Below, one piece after another: positions 27,957 to 36,624 of a stretch of 42,842 nucleotides of DNA. This DNA comes from Robiginitomaculum sp. Its GTDB lineage: Bacteria > Pseudomonadota > Alphaproteobacteria > Caulobacterales > Maricaulaceae. The position numbers and the translations under genes are program-made. The stretch is from assembly GCA_015485155.1 (NCBI GenBank), contig WFUF01000018.1, forward strand, positions 1 through 42,842. The letters run 5' to 3'. The notes below the pieces were generated by a model that was not told the origin of the DNA, searched no databases, and saw only the letters and a list, made by a program, of their open reading frames with translations. The number at the start of each line of letters is the position of its first letter. Positions within the stretch are counted from its first letter, which is position 1.

Positions 27957-30713
27957 ATGTTGAATTTCAAATCCATTATTTTTTTGGCTATTGGACTGAT
28001 TTTATTTACAGGCCTTGGCGCCTGTTCCAAGGACATCATATTGAATAGTGATGTGCAATTTTCCAAGGACAATCCAACTAAAGGTAATTCTGATGCAATT
28101 CCCCATGCCCAGCTTGGTGATAATGTCACTCCGCTAAAATACACGCTGAATTTCACAATGGACCCCCGTGAAGATCGGTTTTCCGGTCTGGCTATTATTG
28201 ATATCAATATTAAAGAGCCTACAAAAAAAATCTGGCTACATGGCAAAAACATCAATGTTACCGGGGCAGTGGCAATCGCTGAGAATGGCACCAAGACAGC
28301 CGCCAGCTACACTCAAATGCCAATAGAAGAAGCACCTTCCGGGGTTGCCAGACTGGTATTTGAAACAACTATCGGACCCGGAAAATTTAGCTTGCGGCTG
28401 CCTTATAACGCTCCTTATAACACGGCGCTAAATGCCGCATACAAGGTCACAAGAAAATCCAGCGAGGGTATTGATAACTATATCGTCACCCAGTTTCAGG
28501 CAATTGGGGCCCGGGAGGCTTTTCCTGGCTTTGATGAATCAAGATTCAAAGTACCTTTTGATATTACCATCACGGCACCGGCCGAGAATGTTGTTTATGC
28601 TAATACACCTAAAATCAGCACAACCACAGTTGATAACGGATGGGTTAAACATGTTTTTGCTACTACCCGCCCTTTACCAACCTATTTAATCGCCTACGGG
28701 GTTGGGCCATGGGACGTGGTGGAGTTTGACCCGCTGCCGCCTACTGATGTGCGCGATCATGAAGTACCCCTGCGCGGGCTGGCAGCCCGTGGTTCTGGCG
28801 ATAAGATGCAATATGCCCTCAAAAACACCGCCGGAATTATGGAGGCGACAGAGGCTTATTTTGGTACTGCCTATCCGTATGAAAAACTGGATTTGATTGC
28901 CGCTCCCGAATATGCGTTCGGTGCAATGGAAAATCCGGGAGCTGTTGTATTTACAGAATATCTTTTACTTATGAACGAAAACTCGTCCTTGCGGCAAAAA
29001 CAGGCCTATGCCTATGTCAACGCCCATGAATTAGCCCATCAATGGTTTGGAGATCTGGTTACTCCGGCATGGTGGGAGGACATATGGCTAAATGAAGCTT
29101 TTGCCACATGGATGGGCTATAAGGCGGTGGATGATTGGGCGCCAGAGTACAAGTTTGGTACAAGGATCCTTGAAGGCGCCTTGCGCACAATGCGAATAGA
29201 CAGCCTGCAAAGCACCAGAAAAATTCGCGAGCCACTGCTTCGCACTGAAAATGTCATGAACCAGTTTGACAGCATAACCTATCAAAAGGGTGGCGCGGTA
29301 CTGGCCATGTTTGAAAACTATCTTGGTGAGAAAAAATTCCAAAAAGGCGTTCGCCTGCACATGGAGAGATTTGAGGATGGTGTTGCTACTGCTGATGATT
29401 TTTTCCAATCGCTGTCTGATGGTTCTGAAAATGCCCTCGTAGCAACAGCCATGAAAAGTTTTGTCGATCAACGCGGGGTTCCATTAGTGCGCGCTGAACT
29501 TTCCTGTGACGTCAATAATGTGCAAATAAAACTGGAGCAATCACGTTATGCGCCTTTGGGCTCAAGCATTAAGCAAAATCAAACCTGGCAAATCCCGGTT
29601 TGCACCCGCTATAACAGCGATAATGGTATACAGAAAAGCTGCACATTACTGACTGAAAAAACCAAAACCATGCCTTTGAAAACCGGGACATGCCCCACAT
29701 GGCTTACCTTAAATGCTGATGGCTCCGGTTATTATCGCTTTACCATGGATAAACAGGCGTGGCAGAAATTGCTCAATAATGCAGATCAACTAAATACCAG
29801 GGAAGCACTTTCTGTACTTGATAGCTTAATTGCCAGCTTCAACGCAGGTGAACTGGATGCGCAGACCTATCTTGATGGATTAACAGCATTTGCAAAAAGC
29901 CCTGAACATGATGTGGTATCAGCCTCCGGTGGCACATTGGGTAATATGTATGGGCGCATACTTACCAAAAAGTCCAGAAAAGATATGGCCAGATTCACCC
30001 GCGCCCTTTACGCCGAGCGCTATGCACGGATCAAGGATGAAAATTCAATGGAGTCTGAATTATTAGGGCCTACTCTGGCTGCACGTTTGATCAGTTATGG
30101 TAATGAGCAAAAAATTGCGGCAGAACTCGCCGAAGCCGGAGCACAATATCTAGGCATTGATGGCCCGGCCAACAAGCAGGCACTGGCTGCTAATATGGTT
30201 GGCATTGGATTATCAGAAGCCTTCAAGGCCCGTGGCAAGGATGCGCTTCCTGCCCTGCTGGAATTGATTGAAAACGGCTCTGCGGCAGAAAAGAGCAATG
30301 CAGGCAGGGCCCTTGGCGCAACCAATAATCCTGAACTGGGTATGGTGCTTCTGGAAACAGCCTTTGACCCCAAGGGGGTATTTACCGGAAGGCAGGCCAC
30401 CAGTTTGATTTACAGTCTGGTCAACAACCCGACAACAAGCGCCCAGACATGGCAATGGATCAAGAAAAATTTTGATCAATTGCTGGAAACTAGAATTGCC
30501 GATGCCCACAAAGCCGGAACACCGCGCCTTGGCAGATTCTTTTGCAGCAGAAAAGGCGCAAAAGAAGTAGAAACTTTTTTCAAAAGCAAAGCTGAGATAA
30601 TCCCGGGATATGAGCGGGAGCTGTCACAGACACTTGAGAGCATCTCCCTTTGCGCTGCCGCCAAGTCAGCCCATGAGAAGAGTCTGGCAAAGGCTCTTGC
30701 CGCACGCCAGTAA
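27957..30713 (+). CDS. Lipoprotein M1-family aminopeptidase
   Basis: The 918-residue gluzincin removes N-terminal residues from peptides. I chose the ATG at 27957 because AAGGGA lies six bases upstream and the protein then begins MLNFKSIIFLAIGLILFTGLGAC, with Cys23 in a lipobox. The substrate motif GAMEN is at about 322-326. The zinc site is HELAH at 357-361 with Glu380 in NEAFAT, an exact HEXXH-x18-E. The C-terminal half is the helical ERAP1-like domain. Anchoring in the envelope suggests a role in peptide scavenging. It is 160 bases downstream of the SIMPL gene and has no obvious terminator before the next gene. Confidence 0.94.
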   Translation: MLNFKSIIFLAIGLILFTGLGACSKDIILNSDVQFSKDNPTKGNSDAIPHAQLGDNVTPLKYTLNFTMDPREDRFSGLAIIDINIKEPTKKIWLHGKNINVTGAVAIAENGTKTAASYTQMPIEEAPSGVARLVFETTIGPGKFSLRLPYNAPYNTALNAAYKVTRKSSEGIDNYIVTQFQAIGAREAFPGFDESRFKVPFDITITAPAENVVYANTPKISTTTVDNGWVKHVFATTRPLPTYLIAYGVGPWDVVEFDPLPPTDVRDHEVPLRGLAARGSGDKMQYALKNTAGIMEATEAYFGTAYPYEKLDLIAAPEYAFGAMENPGAVVFTEYLLLMNENSSLRQKQAYAYVNAHELAHQWFGDLVTPAWWEDIWLNEAFATWMGYKAVDDWAPEYKFGTRILEGALRTMRIDSLQSTRKIREPLLRTENVMNQFDSITYQKGGAVLAMFENYLGEKKFQKGVRLHMERFEDGVATADDFFQSLSDGSENALVATAMKSFVDQRGVPLVRAELSCDVNNVQIKLEQSRYAPLGSSIKQNQTWQIPVCTRYNSDNGIQKSCTLLTEKTKTMPLKTGTCPTWLTLNADGSGYYRFTMDKQAWQKLLNNADQLNTREALSVLDSLIASFNAGELDAQTYLDGLTAFAKSPEHDVVSASGGTLGNMYGRILTKKSRKDMARFTRALYAERYARIKDENSMESELLGPTLAARLISYGNEQKIAAELAEAGAQYLGIDGPANKQALAANMVGIGLSEAFKARGKDALPALLELIENGSAAEKSNAGRALGATNNPELGMVLLETAFDPKGVFTGRQATSLIYSLVNNPTTSAQTWQWIKKNFDQLLETRIADAHKAGTPRLGRFFCSRKGAKEVETFFKSKAEIIPGYERELSQTLESISLCAAAKSAHEKSLAKALAARQ

Positions 30714-30846
30714 TGTAAAACCCACCCCTAAAATAGCAAAGCTATAGGACAAAAACGTCCCCCCTTTGGGATGGACTTGGCTATATCCTGATAATTGGGC
30801 ATTTTTTAGAATGACCTGCAGATCATTTTTGTGCTAAAGCAATAAA

Positions 30847-31908
30847 ATGAACAGGGATCAGAAAGTGACGCGCAGGTTTTCCCTAAAAACATTAGGGGCG
30901 GCGGGAGTATTGACAGGGCTTCCCTCGTTGGCGGCTGCAACAGGCTCGAAAAGTTCTGCACGCCAGTATGCAGGTAAAACAGGATATAATATGCAAAAAC
31001 CGATCATAATTGCCCATCGCGGTGCCAGCGGGTATTTACCTGAACACACGCTGGAAGCCTATCAACTGGCCATTGACCTTGGGGCTGATTTTATTGAACC
31101 TGATATGGTATTTACCAAGGACGGGCACCTGATTGCCCGCCATGACCATTATTTATCCACCAGTACCAATGTCGCTGATCATCCGGAATTCGCAGACCGT
31201 AGAACAACCCGCCCCGGTTATGATGGTGAGGACTGGTTTAGCGAAGACTTTACTTTGGCCGAGATTAAAACCTTGCGCGCAAAGCAGACCATGCCCCAAC
31301 GAAACCACGAAGCCGATGGCAAGTTTGAGATTCCAACCATGGAGGAGGTATTCAAACTAACCCGCGCCAATGGCATTTCGGCAAGCCGGAAAGTGCCGCT
31401 TGGGGTTTATCCGGAAACCAAACTACCGGGATACTTCAAAAGCATTGGGCTGGATTACAAGGCAGCACTAATTTCCGAGCTTGAAAAAGCTGAATGGTGG
31501 ACGGATCCATTTCCGATTTTTGTGCAGAGCTTTGAAGCCGATATTTTAATATCCCTAAAACAATTAAAACCGGAGCTGCCGTTAATTATGCTTATTGAGC
31601 GCAAGCAGGACTTACAACTTGAGAAATATGCCCAATTTGCAGATGGTATTGGCCCGTTTAAGGGCCTTTTGGTAACAAAAGGCGGCAAATCCACTGGCAT
31701 CATTGAACAGGCCCATGCCTTGGGCATGGAAGTCCACCCGTGGACATTTCGTTCAGATCAACTGCCCCAGGAGTTTAACAGTCCGCAAGCGGAATATGAC
31801 TTCTTTTTTGAATTAGGAGTTGATGGTGTTTTTAGTGACTTTTGCAATGATGCACGAGCGGCAAAGCTGGCACGCTTTGCCCGAAACCAAATAAAAACAA
31901 GGGAATAG
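30847..31908 (+). CDS. Tat-exported glycerophosphodiester phosphodiesterase
   Basis: This GlpQ-like enzyme hydrolyses deacylated phospholipids (glycerophosphodiesters) to sn-glycerol-3-phosphate and an alcohol. The 353-residue protein begins with a twin-arginine signal (TRRFSLKTLG near residues 8-17, then a hydrophobic stretch), so it is exported folded to the periplasm. The catalytic domain begins at PIIIAHRGASGYLPEHT with His57, followed by GADFIEPDMVFTKDGHLIARHDHYL (metal ligands Glu and Asp, second catalytic His). The ending GVDGVFSDFCNDA is typical. No Shine-Dalgarno is seen before the ATG; a GTG at 30865 could be the start. Five bases separate it from the aldehyde dehydrogenase gene. 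Its product could feed the glpK/glpD pair. Confidence 0.92.
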   Translation: MNRDQKVTRRFSLKTLGAAGVLTGLPSLAAATGSKSSARQYAGKTGYNMQKPIIIAHRGASGYLPEHTLEAYQLAIDLGADFIEPDMVFTKDGHLIARHDHYLSTSTNVADHPEFADRRTTRPGYDGEDWFSEDFTLAEIKTLRAKQTMPQRNHEADGKFEIPTMEEVFKLTRANGISASRKVPLGVYPETKLPGYFKSIGLDYKAALISELEKAEWWTDPFPIFVQSFEADILISLKQLKPELPLIMLIERKQDLQLEKYAQFADGIGPFKGLLVTKGGKSTGIIEQAHALGMEVHPWTFRSDQLPQEFNSPQAEYDFFFELGVDGVFSDFCNDARAAKLARFARNQIKTRE

Positions 31909-31913
31909 GTCTA

Positions 31914-33308
31914 ATGGACATGCAACAAAAATTTGATGCTATGAAGGCGGCTTTTCGTAAAAATCCAAATCCTGACCTTGCCAGCCGCGATAAAAATCTG
32001 GAACGCCTTGGCGCAATGATTTTGGACAATGTAGATGCATTCTGCAAAACCATATCCGAAGACTTTGGCCATCGCTCGCCTATTGAAACCAGATTTGCGG
32101 AAACTGCAAATGCCCTTTCAGACATCAAGCATACCCGCAAACAACTGGCCAAATGGATGTCTGTGGAAAAACGGGCTACCGGTATACACTTTTTACCAGC
32201 AAAAAACGAAGTCAGGTATCAGCCCAAAGGGGTTGTCGGGATTATAAGTCCGTGGAATTATCCGATGTCAATGGCAGTTAACCCGACTATCGGTGCCTTG
32301 GCCGCCGGCAATCGGGTAATGATCAAACCATCTGAACTGACCCCGGCCACTTCTGACTTATTGGCGAAACTGGTCTCTCAGTATTTTGACGAGGATCATA
32401 TTACAGTAATTACCGGCGGGCCGGATGTGGCGCAAAATTTCAGCGCCCTGCCCTTTGATCATATGCTGTTTACCGGCTCAACCAATGTAGGCCGTCTGGT
32501 CATGAGTGCAGCAGCAAAAAACCTAACCCCTGTTACTTTAGAGCTTGGCGGTAAATCCCCGACTATTCTGGACGATCAATACCCCATGCAAACCGCTGTT
32601 GAAAAAATTGTCTCAGGGAAGCTGATGAACTCTGGGCAGACCTGCATTGCGCCGGATTATGTTCTGGTGCCCGAACAACGCGAAGCAGAATTTGTAAAAA
32701 CCTACATAAAAACCGTACAGCGCTTTTATCCAACAATTCTGGACAATCCGGACTTTACCGCAATAATTTCCGAAGGCCATTTTGAACGCATCTCTGAATT
32801 GATTGATGATGCCAAGCAAAAGGGGGCAAATGTTATAGAGATTTACCAAGAAGAATCTCAAAAACCAGCCAATACCAGAAAAATGCCCCCCAAAATTGTT
32901 ACCAATATCTCCGATGACATGAAAATAGCGCAGGAGGAAATTTTTGGCCCGGTACTTCCGGTAATTCCTTATAAAACAATTGATCAGGCATTGGATTATG
33001 TAATGGATCGACCGCATCCGCTGGCCTTTTATGGTTTTTCCAAAGACAAGGAATTTGTTGAAAAACTGCTGCACAATCCACTGGCTGGCGGAGTTAGCAT
33101 CAATGATACATTGATGCACATTGTACAAATGGATTTGCCATTTGGCGGGGTAGGGAGTTCCGGAATGGGCAGTTATCACGGCTTTGATGGCTTTAAGACA
33201 TTTTCTCATGCCAAGGCCATTTTCAAACAGTCCGGGATCAATGCCCGCTCTATGATGTACCCGCCTTATGGCAAGTCCATGGATAAAATACTGAAAATGC
33301 TTGGATAA
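31914..33308 (+). CDS. Aldehyde dehydrogenase, coniferyl-aldehyde-dehydrogenase-like
   Basis: The 464-residue NAD(P)-dependent aldehyde dehydrogenase is of the shorter class-3-like type. The catalytic Cys244 lies in MNSGQTCIAPDYV, and the general base Glu210 in TLELGGKSP. GVVGIISPWNYPMSMA and FTGSTNVGR shape the cofactor site. The C-terminus SSGMGSYHGFDGFKTFSHAKA is typical of coniferyl aldehyde dehydrogenases and of fatty aldehyde dehydrogenases of class 3, so the substrate may be an aromatic or long-chain aldehyde. Both options fit the neighbouring hydroxylase and esterase. It begins five bases after the phosphodiesterase stop and ends three bases before the next gene. Confidence 0.88.
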   Translation: MDMQQKFDAMKAAFRKNPNPDLASRDKNLERLGAMILDNVDAFCKTISEDFGHRSPIETRFAETANALSDIKHTRKQLAKWMSVEKRATGIHFLPAKNEVRYQPKGVVGIISPWNYPMSMAVNPTIGALAAGNRVMIKPSELTPATSDLLAKLVSQYFDEDHITVITGGPDVAQNFSALPFDHMLFTGSTNVGRLVMSAAAKNLTPVTLELGGKSPTILDDQYPMQTAVEKIVSGKLMNSGQTCIAPDYVLVPEQREAEFVKTYIKTVQRFYPTILDNPDFTAIISEGHFERISELIDDAKQKGANVIEIYQEESQKPANTRKMPPKIVTNISDDMKIAQEEIFGPVLPVIPYKTIDQALDYVMDRPHPLAFYGFSKDKEFVEKLLHNPLAGGVSINDTLMHIVQMDLPFGGVGSSGMGSYHGFDGFKTFSHAKAIFKQSGINARSMMYPPYGKSMDKILKMLG

Positions 33309-33311
33309 ATT

Positions 33312-33716
33312 ATGATATCACCGCTTTTGATTTTATTCTTGTCCGCAATGGCTGCTATTTTTGCATTGGCGCTGCTGGTTGCATGGTTATACCCTGCACC
33401 CAACAATCAAATTACCGACGAGGAGTTAAAACAACAATTGTACGCTCATGGCATTACGCACGAGCCAGAACAAATACTACAATCAGTATCCACAAAAGAA
33501 GCCATAGCAACACTAGGCGGAACCAGACAATTTGCCGTTTTGCGCGCACTTGGAGACCGCTATGCATTGCGAATAGTTGACCGCTCGCAAATTACCCAGA
33601 CAGGGGCAAGTGTATCCATCAATGACTATACATGGCCAGCATTTAAGCTGCCTGCGGATAATGCTGAAATCCTGACTAAATGGCTAAAATCAACCAAAGG
33701 AGATATCAATGCCTGA
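33312..33716 (+). CDS. Small single-span membrane protein of unknown function
   Basis: I do not recognise this 134-residue protein. It has one N-terminal hydrophobic segment (residues about 3-27, LLILFLSAMAAIFALALLVAWLYP) and then a soluble domain. The order ALGDRYALRIVDRSQITQTGASVSINDYTW suggests a beta-rich fold. It begins three bases after the aldehyde dehydrogenase stop and overlaps the desaturase-family gene by eight bases, so it belongs to the same operon and is probably a partner of one of these enzymes. That is inference from position only. Confidence 0.7.
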   Translation: MISPLLILFLSAMAAIFALALLVAWLYPAPNNQITDEELKQQLYAHGITHEPEQILQSVSTKEAIATLGGTRQFAVLRALGDRYALRIVDRSQITQTGASVSINDYTWPAFKLPADNAEILTKWLKSTKGDINA

Positions 33717-34641
33717 AAACCTTCCGGACATTGATGTATCAACATGGGCTGGCCCGCTCTATATTGTACTGATCCTGATAGAAATAATTGCAATAAAACT
33801 GCGCGGAAAAGGCGGACAATACGAAGCAAAAGACGCTGCGGCCAGCATGTTCATGGGCGCAGGCAGCGCCATGGTAAATGCTGCCTATGGCGTAATTACG
33901 GCAGCTATTTTCATCTTTGCCTACAATCTGGCGCCCTTAAAATTACCGTTTAACCTGTGGACATTCCTTGCAGCATTTATTTTATGGGATTTTGCCTATT
34001 ACTGGGTGCATAGATATTATCACCGTTCACGCTGGGGCTGGGCTGCTCATGTGATTCACCACTCATCACAACATTACAACCTGACCACAGCTTTGCGCCA
34101 GTCATGGACTGGCTTCTGGTCCGGAGCATTTGTGCTTTACATTCCGCTTGCACTGCTTGGGTTTCATCCGGCACTGATTGCCCTGGTTGGCGGACTAAAC
34201 CTGATTTACCAGTTCTGGTTTCATACGGAATTTATTGATAAATGCCCAAAATGGTTTGAGGCAATAATGAACACGCCATCGCATCATCGGGTGCATCACG
34301 CCAAAAACCCGAGATATCTTGATGCCAATTATGCAGGCGTGTTCATCATATGGGACAAGATGTTCAAGACATTCGTCCCCGAACTAAAGAGCGATTCCCC
34401 GGATTATGGATTGGTGAATGATTTGGGAACATATAACCCTTTGCGCATTTTCAGTCATGAATATGTAGGTGTTTTCAAAGATCTGACTCAACCCGACCTT
34501 CGCTGGTCTGATCGTTTCAAATATATATTTGCCCCACCAGGGTGGTGTCATGATGGATCAAGACTAAGCTCACAGCAAATCAAGCAGGAGTATCTGCAAA
34601 AACACCCAGAACAGCAAGGAACACCGGGGCTGAATATCTAG
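33709..34641 (+). CDS. Fatty acid hydroxylase / sterol desaturase family protein
   Basis: This 310-residue di-iron membrane oxygenase has about four to five hydrophobic segments. The histidine clusters are His101 and His105 (WVHRYYH), His114, His117, His118 and His122 (HVIHHSSQH), and HHRVHH at 192-197 preceded by MNTPS. This matches bacterial members that hydroxylate lipids or sterols, or modify carotenoids. Substrate is not assignable from sequence. A good AAAGGAG ribosome site (seven bases before ATG) supports the start inside the end of the preceding gene. It is 48 bases upstream of the esterase. Confidence 0.9.
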   Translation: MPENLPDIDVSTWAGPLYIVLILIEIIAIKLRGKGGQYEAKDAAASMFMGAGSAMVNAAYGVITAAIFIFAYNLAPLKLPFNLWTFLAAFILWDFAYYWVHRYYHRSRWGWAAHVIHHSSQHYNLTTALRQSWTGFWSGAFVLYIPLALLGFHPALIALVGGLNLIYQFWFHTEFIDKCPKWFEAIMNTPSHHRVHHAKNPRYLDANYAGVFIIWDKMFKTFVPELKSDSPDYGLVNDLGTYNPLRIFSHEYVGVFKDLTQPDLRWSDRFKYIFAPPGWCHDGSRLSSQQIKQEYLQKHPEQQGTPGLNI

Positions 34642-34689
34642 GCTTTTAACACCTAAAGTCAGAACCTAAGATCAAAGGAAGATCAGCAA

Positions 34690-36453
34690 ATGCCTATAAA
34701 CCTGTTGCCGGCTGCTCTGGCTATTATCATTTTTCTGGCTGCCTGCGATAAGCCCCCCGCAGTAACATTCGTTGAAACAGCCAATGAGGAAACAGAACGG
34801 ACCATCATCAATGGCAAGATCATCGGCTCAATCACAACAAATGGCGCTCATCGCTGGGCAAAGATACCATTTGCCAGTCCTCCTGTGGGTGATTTACGCT
34901 GGAGGCCACCGGAGCCAGCACAAAACTGGACAGGAACCCTACCCGCACTGGATAGTTCTACCAAATGCTTACAGATCGGTGACGGCACAGATGCAACCGC
35001 AAATTCAGGGCGCCTTACCGGTTCTGAGGACTGCCTGTACCTAAACATCTGGGCTCCACCATTTACGAAAGATAACGTGCCTGCAAATGCCGACAAGTTA
35101 CCGGTTATGGTTTTTATTCATGGTGGTAGCAATCGCTCAGGCTTTGGCGGTCTGTACAATTCAGAAAAAATAGCAAAAGACCATAATCTGATAGCAGTTA
35201 CTATAAATTACCGGCTTGGGCCTTTGGGCTGGTTCTCCCATGAAGCTCTGCAAAACGCCAAGGAGTTAAGCATTGAAAACTCTCCCAATTATGGAACTCT
35301 TGATATAATTGCCGCCCTTAACTGGGTGCAGGATAATATCGCAAGTTTTGGTGGGGATCCGGGCCGGGTCACTATTTTTGGCGAATCCGCCGGAGGACAC
35401 AACATTTCCAGCCTGTTGGCCATGCCCGCAGCTCAAGGCCTGTTTCACGGAGCAATTATCCAAAGCGGATACTTCACCTCACGCAGTATAAAACAGGCCC
35501 GCGAGGGAATTCACAAGGATAATGGCTGGCAATATATGGGCAGCAAGCAAATAGTCTTCCGTCTGAACCCGCCAGAAAATGCCTCCTTGCAGGAAACAGC
35601 TGAATTCTTGCGCAATGTAACACCGGAACAATTGTTTGCTGCTGCCGCTGCTAAAAATGGTGAACCTGAGTCTGCCATGTTCATTGCCGATAATATCTTG
35701 CTGCCAGATCAGGGTATTGAGTACGCCATTGAAAATGCCGAATTTGCCATTGTTCCGTTAATTACCGGAACAAATCGCGATGAAACAAAACTGTTTAATA
35801 TTTCCGATCCTGAATTGGTAACACAATTCCTTGGTCAGCTACCAAGGCCCCGTGATTCACAAATGTATGATCTTATGGCAAAATACCCAAGCATGATGTG
35901 GCGCGCACGAGCAGTGGATGAACAGGCACAACGCATTACCGCCAAACAGCAAAACCCGGTTTTTGCCTATCGTTTTGATTGGGATGAATCAGGACGGTTT
36001 CTCGGTTCGGACTTTGCGCATCTTTTAGGTGCTGCTCATGCAATTGAACTACCGTTTGTATTTGGCATTTTTGATACTTTTCCAGGCTCCAAACAAATAT
36101 TCCCCCCAAAAGGCAAAGTAGAACGCGAACAACTTGCAACTGTAATGCAGTCTTATTGGGCCGAATTCGCCTATAGCGCTAATCCTGCACGCGGACGCAG
36201 TAAAGAACTACCCTTGTGGGACAGGTGGGGCAAGACAGACAGAACCGGACAGGTAATGATTTTTGATAGCGACTCTGCTGGCGGGGTACGAATGATAGAG
36301 CAAATAATTGAAACAGATGATGTTTACAGACTGCTGACAGACCACAATCCCGACATGGATAGAACAAAAAGATGCAAGATTATCTTGGAGGTTGTTGGCT
36401 GGTTCCCGGAAACTAAAAACAATGCCAAGGGGTTATTCACTGATAGCTGCTAA
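34690..36453 (+). CDS. Type-B carboxylesterase lipoprotein
   Basis: This alpha/beta hydrolase of 587 residues splits carboxylic esters. It carries a lipoprotein signal MPINLLPAALAIIIFLAAC (Cys19 in a LAAC lipobox), so it is envelope-anchored. The nucleophile elbow is GESAGG with Ser233. The acidic residue is likely the Glu in TGTNRDETKLF, and the catalytic His is in the GAAHAIELPFVFG region. HGGSNRSG supplies the oxyanion hole (usually HGGG). SEDCLYLNIW is the family signature. Together with the hydroxylase and aldehyde dehydrogenase it points to ester or lipid breakdown. Confidence 0.92.
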   Translation: MPINLLPAALAIIIFLAACDKPPAVTFVETANEETERTIINGKIIGSITTNGAHRWAKIPFASPPVGDLRWRPPEPAQNWTGTLPALDSSTKCLQIGDGTDATANSGRLTGSEDCLYLNIWAPPFTKDNVPANADKLPVMVFIHGGSNRSGFGGLYNSEKIAKDHNLIAVTINYRLGPLGWFSHEALQNAKELSIENSPNYGTLDIIAALNWVQDNIASFGGDPGRVTIFGESAGGHNISSLLAMPAAQGLFHGAIIQSGYFTSRSIKQAREGIHKDNGWQYMGSKQIVFRLNPPENASLQETAEFLRNVTPEQLFAAAAAKNGEPESAMFIADNILLPDQGIEYAIENAEFAIVPLITGTNRDETKLFNISDPELVTQFLGQLPRPRDSQMYDLMAKYPSMMWRARAVDEQAQRITAKQQNPVFAYRFDWDESGRFLGSDFAHLLGAAHAIELPFVFGIFDTFPGSKQIFPPKGKVEREQLATVMQSYWAEFAYSANPARGRSKELPLWDRWGKTDRTGQVMIFDSDSAGGVRMIEQIIETDDVYRLLTDHNPDMDRTKRCKIILEVVGWFPETKNNAKGLFTDSC

Positions 36454-36624
36454 TTTTGGCAATAAACTCCAACAGAATAAGCTTAATATCCTGATCAGGT
36501 GTTCCGCAAATGGCACATTTTTGCTTTTGTTTTCCCCTGATCGGATTAGTGGCTGGACGTATCAATAAAAAAATGCTGTAAAAGCAGGATACGTGTAAAA
36601 ATGCACGATGATGAGGGGAATAAA

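Noticed and set aside
30714-30846. Terminator after the M1 peptidase
   Set aside because: GTCC and GGAC near 30760-30778 could pair around a CCC/GGG core, but the stem is bulged and no T-run follows.
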